Notes: generated from the letters alone by a model not told the origin. A stretch of DNA of 64,000 nucleotides from Leifsonia shinshuensis (GCF_031456835.1 NZ_JAVDVK010000001.1:992001-1056000); one strand, 5' to 3'. Positions 29,183-38,558 are shown, numbered from the stretch's first letter. Numbers and translations are program-made.

Positions 29183-29683
29183 TCAGATGCGCGCGCCGAC
29201 CACCGTCGCGGCGAAACGGCGGGCCCGCTGGGCCAGGCCGGCGATCCGCTCCTCCACCACCAGGTCGGCGTCGAAGCCGACGTACGACGGCGGCGGGGTG
29301 CGCCGCACGTTTGCGCTGCACTCGAACGCGCCGCAGACCAGCGTGCCGACGGTGTCGCCATTGCGGCCGGCCGCGCCCGCCCGGCGCGCGGACCAGAACC
29401 AGACGTCGTTCGTGAGGTGCACATCTTGGCACCAGCCGCACATCGACGGCGCGTGCGACCGCATCGACGCCTCGGACGCGCGCAGCACGATGCCCACGGG
29501 GCCGTCGTCCGTCGGGATGACCACGTAGCCGCGCTGCGGGAGCCGAGGGTCGCGCCAGCCGAGGTACTCGCGCCTCGCCCAGTCGACCTCGTGCAGGCCG
29601 GGAGGCAGGGGCAGCTCCTCGGCTTCGCTGCGGGAGCAGTTGACGAACGACTCGCGGATCTGCTGCGGGCTCAGGATCTCCAT
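29183..29683 (-). CDS. FBP-domain (treble-clef zinc finger) protein
   Basis: The 166-aa protein resembles the C-terminal zinc-binding domain of elongation factor G-binding (FusB/FBP-like) proteins. Four cysteines, Cys82-x2-Cys85 (SMCGWCQDVHL) and Cys117/Cys122 (TLVCGAFECSANVRR), form the finger. The ATG at 29683 is preferred over an upstream one because AGGAGG lies 6 nt before it. Family members may bind EF-G; whether this one affects fusidic acid sensitivity is unknown. Confidence 0.8.
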   Translation of the reverse strand: MEILSPQQIRESFVNCSRSEAEELPLPPGLHEVDWARREYLGWRDPRLPQRGYVVIPTDDGPVGIVLRASEASMRSHAPSMCGWCQDVHLTNDVWFWSARRAGAAGRNGDTVGTLVCGAFECSANVRRTPPPSYVGFDADLVVEERIAGLAQRARRFAATVVGARI

Positions 29684-29771
29684 ACGCACCTCCTGCATCC
29701 ATGCTCGCACAGGATGGGCGGGGCACCGCTTCGGCGTGTCGCCCCTTGACTCTGCCCCGAGGGTCAGGGAT

Positions 29772-29777
29772 TAGCGT
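29772..29777 (+). promoter_or_regulatory. -10 element, leaderless start of trxA
   Basis: TAGCGT exactly 6 nt before the trxA ATG, with TTGACT at 29746-29751 as a possible -35 (20-nt spacing). Confidence 0.55.
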
Positions 29778-29783
29778 GCCGCC

Positions 29784-30107
29784 ATGACCACGATCGAGAG
29801 CGTCACCGACGCCAGCTTCCAGGAGGATGTGCTCGCCGCCCCGGGCACCACCGTCGTCGAGTTCTGGGCGGAGTGGTGCGGTCCGTGCCGGGCCCTGTCG
29901 CCCATCCTGCAGCAGTTGCAGGACGAGCACGGCGACCGCATCCGCATCGTGAAGATCAACGCGGACGAGAACATGGACACGACCGTCGCCTACAAGGCGC
30001 TGGCCCTGCCGGTGATGAAGGTGTTCCGCGACGGCGAGGTGGTGAAGACCATCGTCGGAGCTAAGCCGAAGCCGGCGATGGAGATGGAGCTCGCGCCGTT
30101 CCTCTGA
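29784..30107 (+). CDS. trxA: Thioredoxin
   Basis: Cytoplasmic thiol-disulfide oxidoreductase. The 107-aa single-domain protein has the active site EWCGPCRAL (Cys32/Cys35) and the cis-proline in ALPVMKVF. No signal peptide. It is monocistronic, with a leaderless promoter and a convergent neighbour only 22 bp past its stop. No thioredoxin reductase gene is in the window. Confidence 0.95.
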   Translation: MTTIESVTDASFQEDVLAAPGTTVVEFWAEWCGPCRALSPILQQLQDEHGDRIRIVKINADENMDTTVAYKALALPVMKVFRDGEVVKTIVGAKPKPAMEMELAPFL

Positions 30108-30129
30108 CGCGCCCGTCCGCTGAGCCGCG

Positions 30130-30939
30130 TCAGGTGAGGTGGTCGAACGCCCCGCTCACCCAGCCGATGTAGCGGTCGGCCGAGCGGAGCACCGCATCCC
30201 GCGCGTCCCTCGGCACGACGTTGCCGAGGTTGCCGTACATCCGGTCGAACGGCCGGTCGCACACCGCGTCCGCGATCCGCCGGACCACCGCCGCGGAGAG
30301 CGGGATGTCGTTCGGGAAGCTGCGCTGGAACGTCACCCAGCGCTGCGACGGCCCCGGGAAGACGGTGTCGCCGCTGAGCACGACGCCCCGATCCCAGTGC
30401 ACGACCGCACTGCCCGGGAAGTGGCCGCCGACCGTCCGCAGGGTGACGCCGGGCAGCACCTCGACCTCGCCGGTCCAGGACTGGATGGCCGGGTCCTCCC
30501 GCTGCACCCAGTGCCGGTCGGCGGCGTTCACCAGCACCGGCGGGTCGCCGAGCATCCGGGACCAGGTCACCTGCGCGCCGAACATGTGCGGGTGGCTCGT
30601 CGCGATGACCGCGACGCCGCCCAGATCCTGCACCGCGGCGGCCGCGGCCTCGTCGACGTAGCCGGGCGGATCCCAGAGCAGGTTGCCGTCGGGGGTCCGC
30701 AGCAGCAGCCCCTGCTGCCCGATGCCGACCCGAGGTTCGCTGCGGAGGCCGTACAGGTCCGGCTCGAGCTCGGTGATCGAGACGCGCTCGCCGCCGCGCT
30801 GCAGGCGTTGCAGCGTCGTCCACTCCTGCCCGGTCGGCGGCACGTACTGCCGCTCGTCCTCGCAGATCGGACAGGACGCGGGCGGTTGCTCCCCCGCGCC
30901 GAACTCCACCGCGCATGTCGCGCACAGCCACTCCGCCAC
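30130..30939 (-). CDS. MBL-fold metallo-hydrolase with N-terminal zinc ribbon
   Basis: The 269-aa protein combines a zinc ribbon (Cys6-x2-Cys9 and Cys23-x2-Cys26) with a metallo-beta-lactamase fold. The usual HxHxDH motif is SHPHMFG (His116, His118), lacking the Asp-His half; later elements GGHFPGSAVVHW and VLSGDT are retained. It may therefore bind one metal or have altered chemistry. The substrate is unknown. It starts with GTG, with TAGAGT 6 nt upstream. Confidence 0.82.
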   Translation of the reverse strand: MAEWLCATCAVEFGAGEQPPASCPICEDERQYVPPTGQEWTTLQRLQRGGERVSITELEPDLYGLRSEPRVGIGQQGLLLRTPDGNLLWDPPGYVDEAAAAAVQDLGGVAVIATSHPHMFGAQVTWSRMLGDPPVLVNAADRHWVQREDPAIQSWTGEVEVLPGVTLRTVGGHFPGSAVVHWDRGVVLSGDTVFPGPSQRWVTFQRSFPNDIPLSAAVVRRIADAVCDRPFDRMYGNLGNVVPRDARDAVLRSADRYIGWVSGAFDHLT

Positions 30940-30945
30940 ACCGGG

Positions 30946-30951
30946 ACTCTA
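30946..30951 (-). promoter_or_regulatory. -10 element, leaderless start of the MBL-fold gene
   Basis: TAGAGT on the minus strand, spacer CCCGGT, then GTG at 30939. Confidence 0.5.
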
Positions 30952-30992
30952 GCGCGCGGAATACGCCGCGCCCAGGGTCGCTTGGACTGGAT

Positions 30993-32018
30993 GTGAAACG
31001 CATCGGGTTCCTCAGCTTCGGGCATTACCAGCCCATCCCCGGCTCCGTGTCGCGCACCGCGGCGGACGCCCTGCACCAGGCGATCGACCTGGCCGTGGCC
31101 GCCGAGGAGCTGGGCGCCGACGGCGCCTTCTTCCGCGTGCACCACTTCGCGCCGCAGCTGGCGTCTCCTTTCCCGCTGCTCGCGGCCATCGGGGCCCGCA
31201 CGTCGCGCATCGAGATCGGCACGGCCGTGATCGACATGCGCTACGAGAACCCGCTCTACATGGCCGAGGATGCCGCGGCGGCCGACCTGATCAGCGGCGG
31301 CCGGCTGCAGCTGGGCGTCAGCCGCGGCTCACCCGAGACCGCGCTGCGCGGCTCGGAGTCGTTCGGCTACGTGCCGGCCGAGGGCGAGACGGATGCGGAC
31401 ATGGCCCGGCGCCACACGGAGCTGTTCCGCGCGGCGATCGCCGGCGCCGGAGTCGCGGAGGCGAACCCGGCGACGACCGGGGGCCAGCGCGGCGCGCTCG
31501 CCATCGAGCCGCAGTCCCCCGGCCTCGGCGACCGGATCTGGTGGGGCGCGGGCACCCGTGCCACGGCGGTGTGGGCCGCCGAGCAGGGCATGAACCTGAT
31601 GAGCTCGACGCTGCTGACGGAGGACACCGGCGTGCCGTTCTCCGACCTGCAGGCCGAGCAGCTGCAGCAGTACCGCGACGCGTGGGCCGCTGCCGGCTGG
31701 GAGCGCGAGCCGCGCGTCTCGGTGAGCCGCAGCATCCTGCCGATCACCACGGACCTCGACCGCCGCTACTTCGGCGCCTCGGCCCTCACCGAGCGGCACG
31801 ACCAGGTCGGGCACCTCGACGGCGGCCTGGCCCGCTTCGGCAAGAGCTACGTGGGAGAGCCCGAGCGGATCGTGGAGGAGCTGCGCCAGGATGCCGCGGT
31901 CGCGGACGCGGACACCCTGCTGGTGACCGTGCCGAACCAGCTGGGCGTGGACTACAACGCACACCTGCTGGAGACGATCGTCACCCGGATCGCCCCCGAG
32001 CTCGGCTGGCGCGACTGA
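30993..32018 (+). CDS. LLM-class flavin-dependent oxidoreductase
   Basis: Luciferase-like TIM-barrel monooxygenase that would use reduced FMN or F420; which cofactor cannot be decided here. The 341-aa protein has the typical start KRIGFLSFGHY, GADGAFFRVHHFA, the barrel segment RIEIGTAVIDMRYENPLYMA and SGGRLQLGVSRGSPE. The GTG at 30993 avoids overlap with the divergent metallo-hydrolase gene; no clear ribosome binding site or TAnnnT is seen, so the exact start is less certain than the identity. Confidence 0.87.
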   Translation: MKRIGFLSFGHYQPIPGSVSRTAADALHQAIDLAVAAEELGADGAFFRVHHFAPQLASPFPLLAAIGARTSRIEIGTAVIDMRYENPLYMAEDAAAADLISGGRLQLGVSRGSPETALRGSESFGYVPAEGETDADMARRHTELFRAAIAGAGVAEANPATTGGQRGALAIEPQSPGLGDRIWWGAGTRATAVWAAEQGMNLMSSTLLTEDTGVPFSDLQAEQLQQYRDAWAAAGWEREPRVSVSRSILPITTDLDRRYFGASALTERHDQVGHLDGGLARFGKSYVGEPERIVEELRQDAAVADADTLLVTVPNQLGVDYNAHLLETIVTRIAPELGWRD

Positions 32019-32151
32019 CGTCCGGGGGTCGCTGAGCGAACGCCTGTACCCCGAATGCGGCATAGACGCCGTCGCGGAGACTGCGATGATGGTCGTACCG
32101 CACACCCGAATCTGCGGTGACCGTTTCCGTTCCGCGTTCTAAGGGTGTGCC

Positions 32152-33090
32152 ATGCGAGCTCCGACTCTCCGCTCAGCGATCACCTCGGCCGCGCTCGCGC
32201 TCGTGGTCGGTGGATCGCTCGTGGCCGCCGCGCCGGCGGGCGCGGTCACGCAGCGGACGGACAGCACGACGCCGAGCTCCGCGATCACGGGGATGTGGGC
32301 GTGGGGCAACCCCATCGACCCGGCCGAGGACGCGCGCGGCGAGGGTCTGCCGCAGTTCGAGCCGCAGGCGCTGGCCGACTTCGCGGCGGCGCACCACCTG
32401 CGCACCGTCTTCCTGTCGGTCCCGTGGGCGGCCGACGAGGGTCCGTTCTCGACCTGGCTGACCGACGCGGTGGATGCGCTGCACGCGGCCGGCGTGACGA
32501 AGGTCGCGGCGCTCGGAGGCGATCCCGCCTGGGCGGACGACCCGTCGCTGGCCGCGACCTGGACCTCCGCCGCCCTGCGGGCCGCGCCGTTCGACGCGGT
32601 GCAGTTCGACGTCGAGCCCTGGGTGGTCTCCTCCGACGACCAGCTTCCCGCCGTGGTGGCGCAGCTGCAGGCCATGTACGACGCGGCCCGCACCGCGGCC
32701 GGGTCCGTGCCCATCGGCGCCGACCTGCCCTGGTGGCTCGCGGCCAAGCCGCAGCCGGGCGGCGGGACCGCTTTCGACGCACTGCTCCCCCACCTGAAGT
32801 CGGTGGCGATCGTCGCGTTCAGCGATCACGCCGCGGGCACCGACGGGATCATCGCCCTGGCGAAGCCCGCCGCGACCGCGGCGGCCGCCAAGCGCATCCC
32901 GTTCAGCATCGGCGTCGAGACCGACACCCCGGAGGTCGCGGGCGGCCCGTCGGCGACGTTCGGCGACGACAGCGCGGCCCTGCTCGAGAGCGAGACCGCG
33001 AAGGTGCGCACGGCGCTCGGCGGGCTGCGCGGCTACGGCGGGGTGACGGTGGAGCACCTGCTCAGCTGGCAGGACCTGATCGCACGCTGA
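32152..33090 (+). CDS. Secreted protein with TIM-barrel-like features
   Basis: The 312-aa protein has a clear signal peptide (positive MRAPTLRSA, hydrophobic ALALVVGGSLVAAA, predicted cleavage after AGA near residue 31). The mature part has regularly alternating strands and helices and the segment AVQFDVEPWVV, where a strand-end acidic pair could be catalytic as in glycoside-hydrolase barrels. I do not recognise a specific family. AAGG precedes the ATG. It stands alone and ends at a convergent terminator. Confidence 0.75.
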   Translation: MRAPTLRSAITSAALALVVGGSLVAAAPAGAVTQRTDSTTPSSAITGMWAWGNPIDPAEDARGEGLPQFEPQALADFAAAHHLRTVFLSVPWAADEGPFSTWLTDAVDALHAAGVTKVAALGGDPAWADDPSLAATWTSAALRAAPFDAVQFDVEPWVVSSDDQLPAVVAQLQAMYDAARTAAGSVPIGADLPWWLAAKPQPGGGTAFDALLPHLKSVAIVAFSDHAAGTDGIIALAKPAATAAAAKRIPFSIGVETDTPEVAGGPSATFGDDSAALLESETAKVRTALGGLRGYGGVTVEHLLSWQDLIAR

Positions 33091-33104
33091 CGCCCGCGCG
33101 TCAG

Positions 33105-33123
33105 CGACGGTCCGGGACCGTCG
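33105..33123. terminator. Bidirectional terminator between convergent genes
   Basis: CGACGGTCC-G-GGACCGTCG, a perfect 9-bp inverted repeat in the 40-bp gap between the secreted-protein gene and the VOC gene. The symmetry would serve both directions. Confidence 0.55.
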
Positions 33124-33130
33124 ACGGCCG

Positions 33131-33598
33131 TCAGCGCCCGTCCGCGGCCGCTTCCAGCGCCGCGATGTCGAGCTTCCGCATCCCGAGCATCGCCTGATTC
33201 GCGCGCGCGGCACGTGCCGGGTCCGGGTCGGACTGCAGCTCGACCAGCCGGCGCGGCACGATCTGCCAGCTGACGCCCCAGCGGTCCTTCAGCCAGCCGC
33301 ACATGCTCTCCTCGCCGCCGTCGGCGGTGAGTGCCTCCCACAGCCGGTCGACCTCGGCCTGGTCGTCGCACAGCACCGAGAGCGAGAACGCCTCCGTGAA
33401 CCCGTCCGCAGGTCCCGTGTTCATCGCCTGGTACTCGACGCCCGCCAGGGTGAAGCGCAGCACGACGAGGCCGTCGGGCATCCCCTCCCCGAACCGCTGG
33501 ACCTCCAGGATGCGCGAATCCGGGATGAGCGACGTGTACAGCTCCGCCGCCTCCTCCACACCGTGCTCGAACCACAGGAACGGACTGACCTTCTGCAT
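33131..33598 (-). CDS. VOC family (PhnB-like) protein
   Basis: The 155-aa protein begins QKVSPFLWFEHGVEEAAELYTSLIPDS and continues FSLSVLCDDQAEVDRLWEAL, the signature of the PhnB/3-demethylubiquinone methyltransferase-like branch of the VOC superfamily. These are usually of unknown function. The ATG at 33598 is preceded by GGAGGGGG. Divergent from the SGNH hydrolase gene. Confidence 0.88.
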   Translation of the reverse strand: MQKVSPFLWFEHGVEEAAELYTSLIPDSRILEVQRFGEGMPDGLVVLRFTLAGVEYQAMNTGPADGFTEAFSLSVLCDDQAEVDRLWEALTADGGEESMCGWLKDRWGVSWQIVPRRLVELQSDPDPARAARANQAMLGMRKLDIAALEAAADGR

Positions 33599-33651
33599 GG
33601 GATCCCCCTCCGGGCGTCGTCGCCGATGCCGCCCATGGTAGCCGCGCGCGG

Positions 33652-33657
33652 TAGCGT
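33652..33657 (+). promoter_or_regulatory. -10 element, leaderless start of the SGNH hydrolase gene
   Basis: TAGCGT, then a 7-nt spacer, then GTG at 33665; identical hexamer to trxA and the GNAT gene. Confidence 0.55.
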
Positions 33658-33664
33658 TGCACCT

Positions 33665-34456
33665 GTGTCGAGCAGCGCCGGATTCACCAGCTACATCGCC
33701 ATCGGCGACAGTTTCACCGAGGGCGTCGGAGACGACCTCCCCGACGGGCGCGTGCGCGGCTGGGCCGACTTCGTCGCGCTCGGGATGGCCGCCGCCTCCG
33801 ACGGGCCGTTCCGGTACGCGAACCTCGCGATCCGCGGCAGGAAGCTCGGGCCGATCGTGGCCGAGCAGGTGGAGCCGGCGATCGCGCAGCATCCCGACCT
33901 GGTCAGCCTGAACGGCGGCGGCAACGACATCATGCGGCCGCGCGTCTCGATCGAGAGCGTCGCGAAGACCCTGATGGATGCGGCCGACCGGGTCGTGGCC
34001 TCCGGCAGTCACATGCTGCTGCTGAGCGGCGCGAACCCCAGCGCGCATCTCCCCCTCGGCGGGCTGATCCGCCGGCGCGGCGAGGAGCTGGCCATCGCGG
34101 TGCGCGAGATGCTCCCCCGCGACGGCATCACGTTCGTGGACAACTGGGCCGACGAGGGCCTGGAGGACATCCGCTACTGGTCCGCCGATCGGCTGCACCT
34201 CGGACCGCTCGGCCACGCGCGCGTCGCGAGCAACGTGCTGACCGCTCTCGGTGTCCCGGTGCCCACCGAGTGGGGCGTCGAGGAGGTCGCCTCGGCGCCG
34301 GCCGGTGAGCGCACGCGCCGCACCGCGGACTACTACCGCCGCTACGTGCTGCCGTGGATCGGACGCCGGCTCACCGGACGCTCGTCCGGCGACGGACGCG
34401 CTGCCAAGATCGCGGAGCTGACGGTCGTCGACCCGGAGACCGCTCGCCCGCTCTGA
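33665..34456 (+). CDS. SGNH/GDSL-family hydrolase
   Basis: Esterase or lipase-like enzyme of the SGNH fold. The 263-aa protein has block I IAIGDSFTEG (nucleophile Ser16), block III NGGGNDIM and block V DRLHLGPLGHARVA with the catalytic Asp/His. No signal peptide, so probably cytoplasmic. The GTG start is fixed by a TAGCGT element 7 nt upstream. The C-terminal 60 residues (RTRRTADYYRRYVLPWIGRR) are basic and typical of the actinobacterial subgroup. Substrate unknown. Confidence 0.9.
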   Translation: MSSSAGFTSYIAIGDSFTEGVGDDLPDGRVRGWADFVALGMAAASDGPFRYANLAIRGRKLGPIVAEQVEPAIAQHPDLVSLNGGGNDIMRPRVSIESVAKTLMDAADRVVASGSHMLLLSGANPSAHLPLGGLIRRRGEELAIAVREMLPRDGITFVDNWADEGLEDIRYWSADRLHLGPLGHARVASNVLTALGVPVPTEWGVEEVASAPAGERTRRTADYYRRYVLPWIGRRLTGRSSGDGRAAKIAELTVVDPETARPL

Positions 34457-34458
34457 CG

Positions 34459-34473
34459 GCCGGCGCCGCCGGC
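34459..34473. terminator. Possible bidirectional terminator
   Basis: GCCGGC-GCC-GCCGGC in the 36-bp gap between the convergent SGNH hydrolase and phosphoketolase genes. The stem is short (6 bp) and the region is GC-only, so this is weak. Confidence 0.3.
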
Positions 34474-34492
34474 GGCCCGGACGCCCCGGCGC

Positions 34493-36937
34493 TCAGTCGT
34501 TGTCCCCGCCGGTGGTGTCGATGCGGGTCGTCCGCTCGCCGCCGCCCCACTTCCACTCCGCGACCTCGGGGATGTCCTCGCCGCGCTCGCGCGTGTACTG
34601 GCGCGCCCGGAGCCGCGCATCCTGCATCTCCTGGCGCAGCCCCGCCTCGCGGGAGGCGAGCCCGGGCACCCGGTCGATCACGTCGATGACCAGGTGGTAG
34701 CGGTCGAGGTCGTTGAGCATCACCATGTCGAACGGCGTGGTGGTCGTGCCCTCCTCCTTGTAGCCGCGCACGTGCAGGTTGGCGTGGCCGTTGCGGCGGT
34801 AGGTCAGACGGTGGATGAGCCAGGGATAGCCGTGGTAGGCGAAGATGACCGGCTTGTCGGTGGTGAACAGCGCGTCGTACTCGCGGTCGTCGAGCCCGTG
34901 CGGATGCTCGCCCTCGCTCTGCAGGCGCATCAGGTCGACGACGTTGACCACGCGCACCTTCAGGTCGGGCAGGCGGCGGCGCAGGATGTCGGCGGCCGCC
35001 AGCACTTCCAGGGTCGGGATGTCGCCCGCGCAGCCGAGCACCACATCCGGCTCCTCGCCCTCCACCTCCGTGCCCGCCCACGGGAAGATGCCGATCCCGC
35101 GCGTGCAGTGCGCGATCGCCTCCTCCATGCTCAGCCACTGCGGTGACGGCTGCTTGCCCGCGACGACCACGTTCACGTAGTCGACCGACTTCAGGCAGTG
35201 GTCGTAGGTCGACAGCAGCGTGTTCGCGTCGAACGGCAGGTAGACCCGGACCACGTCGGCCTTCTTGTTGACGACGTGGTCGATGAAGCCCGGGTCCTGG
35301 TGGGAGGCGCCGTTGTGGTCCTGCCGCCAGACGTGCGAGCTGAGCAGGTAGTTGAGGGAGGCGACCGGCCGCCGCCACGGCACCTCGCTCGCGGACTTCA
35401 GCCACTTGGCGTGTTGGTTGAACATGGAGTCGACGATGTGCACGAACGCCTCGTACGACGTGAAGACGCCGTGGCGGCCGGTGAGCAGGTAGCCCTCGAG
35501 CCAGCCCTGGCACTGGTGCTCGCTGAGCACCTCCATCGCGCGACCCTGCGGGGCGAGGTGGTTGTCGTCGTCGATCGGCAGGTACTCGGCGTTCCACTGC
35601 TTCGAGGTCGTCTCGAAGACCGCCTGCAGACGGTTGGAGGCGATCTCGTCCGGACCGAACAGCCGGAAGGCCGTCGGGTTCGCGATCATCACATCCCGGA
35701 ACCAGTCGCCCAGCACGCGCGTCGCCTCGGCGACGGTGTCGCCCGGCACGTCGACGTCGACCGCGTAGTCGCGGAAGTCCGGCAACCGCAGGTCGCGGCG
35801 CAGCAGGCCGCCGTTCGCGACCGGGTTGGCGCTCATCCGCCGCTCCCCCTCCGGTGCCAGCGACCTGATCAGCTCCACCGGGCTGCCGTGCTCGTCGAAG
35901 AGCTCCTCGGGGCGGTACGAGAGCAGCCACTTCTCCAGCAGCCGGTTGTGCGCCTCGGTGTCGCGCGCGTCGGCCAGCGGCACCTGGTGCGACCGCCAGT
36001 TGTTCTCGGCGGGGTGTCCGTCGATCTCGGCCGGGCACGTCCATCCCTTCGGCGTGCGGAGGATGAGCATGGGCCACGCCGGGCGGGAGTCGAGCTCGCC
36101 CGCGGCGGCGGCCTGCTTGATCGCGGCGATGCGGTCGAGGATCTCGTCGAGCGTCGCCGCCATCCGCTTGTGCACCTCGCGCGGGTCCTCGCCGTCGAAG
36201 CCGCCCGAGACGATGTAGGGCTCGTGACCGTAGCCGCGCATCAGGTCGAGCAGCTCCGACTCGGGGATGCGCGCCAGCACCGTCGGGTTCGCGATCTTGT
36301 AGCCGTTGAGGTGCAGGATCGGCAGCACCACGCCGTCCTGGGCCGGGTTCAGGAACTTGTTCGAGTGCCAGGCGGTCGCGAGCGGTCCGGTCTCGGCCTC
36401 GCCGTCGCCGACGACCGCCGCCACGAGCAGGTCCGGGTTGTCGAAGGCGGCGCCGTAGGCGTGCGACAGCGCGTACCCCAGCTCGCCGCCCTCGTGGATG
36501 GAGCCGGGTGTCTGCGGCGCGGCGTGGCTCGGGATGCCGCCGGGGAACGAGAACTGCCGGAACAGCCGGCGCAGTCCGTCCTCGCTCTGGTCGATGGCGC
36601 TGTAGATCTCGCTGTAGGTGCCGTCGAGGTAGGCGCTCGCGATGACTCCGGGGCCGCCGTGACCCGGGCCCGCGACGAACAGGGTGTCGAGGTCGCGTTC
36701 CCGGATGGCACGGTTGAGGTGCGCGTAGATGAAGTTCAGGCCCGGCGTCGTACCCCAGTGGCCGAGCAGACGCGGTTTGATGTCGTCGCGGGAGAGCGGC
36801 CGGCGGAGCAGCGGATTGTCCAGCAGATAGATCTGGCCGACCGACAGGTAGTTGGCGGCGCGCCACCAGGCGTCCAGCCGGTCGAGCATCTCCTCGCTGA
36901 GGCCGTGCTGCGCGGACGTGGTCGTCGTGTCGGTCAT
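34493..36937 (-). CDS. xfp: Phosphoketolase (xylulose-5-phosphate/fructose-6-phosphate)
   Basis: Thiamine-diphosphate enzyme cleaving xylulose 5-phosphate (and often fructose 6-phosphate) to acetyl phosphate plus a triose or tetrose phosphate. The 814-aa protein shows the N-terminal [28 protein letters not shown], the cofactor motif [16 protein letters not shown] and the C-terminal [24 protein letters not shown] precedes the ATG. No acetate kinase or phosphotransacetylase gene is nearby, so the fate of acetyl phosphate must be set elsewhere. Substrate preference cannot be told. Confidence 0.95.
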   Translation of the reverse strand: MTDTTTTSAQHGLSEEMLDRLDAWWRAANYLSVGQIYLLDNPLLRRPLSRDDIKPRLLGHWGTTPGLNFIYAHLNRAIRERDLDTLFVAGPGHGGPGVIASAYLDGTYSEIYSAIDQSEDGLRRLFRQFSFPGGIPSHAAPQTPGSIHEGGELGYALSHAYGAAFDNPDLLVAAVVGDGEAETGPLATAWHSNKFLNPAQDGVVLPILHLNGYKIANPTVLARIPESELLDLMRGYGHEPYIVSGGFDGEDPREVHKRMAATLDEILDRIAAIKQAAAAGELDSRPAWPMLILRTPKGWTCPAEIDGHPAENNWRSHQVPLADARDTEAHNRLLEKWLLSYRPEELFDEHGSPVELIRSLAPEGERRMSANPVANGGLLRRDLRLPDFRDYAVDVDVPGDTVAEATRVLGDWFRDVMIANPTAFRLFGPDEIASNRLQAVFETTSKQWNAEYLPIDDDNHLAPQGRAMEVLSEHQCQGWLEGYLLTGRHGVFTSYEAFVHIVDSMFNQHAKWLKSASEVPWRRPVASLNYLLSSHVWRQDHNGASHQDPGFIDHVVNKKADVVRVYLPFDANTLLSTYDHCLKSVDYVNVVVAGKQPSPQWLSMEEAIAHCTRGIGIFPWAGTEVEGEEPDVVLGCAGDIPTLEVLAAADILRRRLPDLKVRVVNVVDLMRLQSEGEHPHGLDDREYDALFTTDKPVIFAYHGYPWLIHRLTYRRNGHANLHVRGYKEEGTTTTPFDMVMLNDLDRYHLVIDVIDRVPGLASREAGLRQEMQDARLRARQYTRERGEDIPEVAEWKWGGGERTTRIDTTGGDND

Positions 36938-37032
36938 CGTGCTCCCTCCGGTCGGCCTGTCGCGCGCGGGTGCCTCCGGACGCGGGGTGGCTTGTCGCGC
37001 ATCCTACGGCCGGTCCGCTCCGAACAACAGGA

Positions 37033-37935
37033 GTGGAACAGACGATCGTCCAGACGGGTGCCGGGCCGGTGGCCGTGCGCCGAACAGCACGTGAATCCGC
37101 GCCGGATGCGGTCGCCACGCTGCTGCTGCACGGAGCGGCCGGCTCGTGGACGACCTGGCTGCCGATGATCTCCGCCGCTTCGGCGGACCAGGGTGGCGCG
37201 GTGCCCGACCTCGTCGTACCGGACCTGCCCGGGTGGGGCGACTCCTCCGCCGAGGTCGCGACCCTGGACGCGGAGGTTCTCGCACGGGCGTCGGTCGAGG
37301 TCATGCGCGCCCTGGGGTACCGGCGCTGGCGGGTGGTCGGACACTCGCTGGGCGGGTTCGTGGCCCTGGAGCTCGCGGCGCAGGAACCAGACGCGACCGA
37401 ATCGGTGGTGCTCGTCTCCGGGACGACATTCGGCGGCAGGGCGGATGCGCTCGGGCCGCTGCGCCTGTTCGCGAGCGCGGCGCCGCTGCTGCTCCTGGGC
37501 GTCGGGATGCGGGTGCTCGCGGCGCTCGGGCCCCGAGGTCCGCGGTTGGTCCGGTGGCTGGAGCGCGCCGGGGTGCTGGCGGTGCTCGCCGCGCCGTTGT
37601 TCGCACGGAGGGTGCCGGGTGTCGTGCACGAGCTCGCGCGCGATCTGCGTCCGGCGGCGTTCGCGCGGGCGCTGGCGTGCGCTCGCCGGTACCCAGCGGC
37701 CGGGCGCTGGGGGCGCATCCACTGCCCGGTGCTGGCGATCCGCGGCCGCCGGGACGTGTTCGTGCCGGCCGCCGACCACCGGCGGCTGGCGCGCATCGTT
37801 CCGCGGTTGCGGTCCGTGACGCTGCCCGCGACCGGGCACTTCGCCCACGTCGAGCATCCGTCGCTGGTGGCCCGGCTGGCGCTCACGGACAGCGCTTGGC
37901 CGGTGTCGGGGGCGCGCGCTAGCGTCGGGGCATGA
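37033..37935 (+). CDS. Alpha/beta hydrolase
   Basis: The 300-aa protein is a classical alpha/beta hydrolase: oxyanion region LLLHGAAGSW, nucleophile Ser105 in VVGHSLGGFV, acid in RGRRDVFVPA and catalytic His in PATGHFAHVEHP. The start is uncertain; GTG at 37033 keeps the full first strand, but AGGA abuts it and no TAnnnT element is at the right distance. It overlaps the following GNAT gene by 4 nt. Substrate unknown. Confidence 0.82.
   Translation: MEQTIVQTGAGPVAVRRTARESAPDAVATLLLHGAAGSWTTWLPMISAASADQGGAVPDLVVPDLPGWGDSSAEVATLDAEVLARASVEVMRALGYRRWRVVGHSLGGFVALELAAQEPDATESVVLVSGTTFGGRADALGPLRLFASAAPLLLLGVGMRVLAALGPRGPRLVRWLERAGVLAVLAAPLFARRVPGVVHELARDLRPAAFARALACARRYPAAGRWGRIHCPVLAIRGRRDVFVPAADHRRLARIVPRLRSVTLPATGHFAHVEHPSLVARLALTDSAWPVSGARASVGA
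37920..37925 (+). promoter_or_regulatory. -10 element for the GNAT gene, inside the hydrolase gene
   Basis: TAGCGT, 6-nt spacer, then the GNAT ATG at 37932. It lies within the last codons of the upstream hydrolase, so the GNAT gene could be transcribed separately even though the two reading frames overlap. Confidence 0.5.
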
Positions 37936-38501
37936 GCGACACAGTGGTCCGGCCGGTCGACGACGGCCTGTGGGGCGACCTCGAGACGGTGTTCAGCACG
38001 CGCGGCGACCCGGCGGGATGCTGGTGCCAGTGGTTCCGGATGCCGGGGAAGCGCTTCGGCGAACTGTCGGTGGACGAGCGCCGCGACGGGCTGCACGACC
38101 AGGTGCGGTCCGGTTCGCCAGGTGTCCTCGCCTGGGTGGACGGCGAGCCCGCGGGCTGGGCGGCCGTGGAGCCGTACTCGACGTATCCCAACCTGGCGCG
38201 CTCGCCGATCACCAAACGGCTCGAGGGCGATCCCGCGGATCCGTGGGCGGTGACGTGCTTCGTCGTCCGGATCGACTTCCGCCGACGGGGTGTGGCGCGG
38301 GCGCTGCTGCGCGGCGCGGTCGACCACGCCCGCGCGCAGGGCGCGGAGGTGGTCGAGGGCTACCCGGTCGACCCGGAGGTGCGGCCTTCGCTTTCGAACG
38401 CCGAGCGCTTCCACGGGACCGTCTCGCTGTTCCGCGACGGCGGCTTCGAGGTGGTGCGGCGCCCGAGCGCGACGCGCGCTCTCATGCGCCGCGCGCTCTG
38501 A
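37932..38501 (+). CDS. GNAT family N-acetyltransferase
   Basis: The 189-aa protein has the GNAT fold: WVDGEPAGWAAVEPY, then TCFVVRIDFRRRGVARALLRGAVDHA containing the acetyl-CoA pyrophosphate-binding R/Q-x-x-G-x-G/A-like segment (RRRGVA), then GAEVVEGYPVD. The N-terminal GCWCQWF is characteristic of an actinobacterial subgroup. Substrate unknown. It is followed by a family C palindrome. Confidence 0.88.
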   Translation: MSDTVVRPVDDGLWGDLETVFSTRGDPAGCWCQWFRMPGKRFGELSVDERRDGLHDQVRSGSPGVLAWVDGEPAGWAAVEPYSTYPNLARSPITKRLEGDPADPWAVTCFVVRIDFRRRGVARALLRGAVDHARAQGAEVVEGYPVDPEVRPSLSNAERFHGTVSLFRDGGFEVVRRPSATRALMRRAL

Positions 38502-38558
38502 GCGCGCTGCGCGCCTCGCGCCTCGCGCCGATCCGTCTGTGCTCCCCGATCCGTCCCC

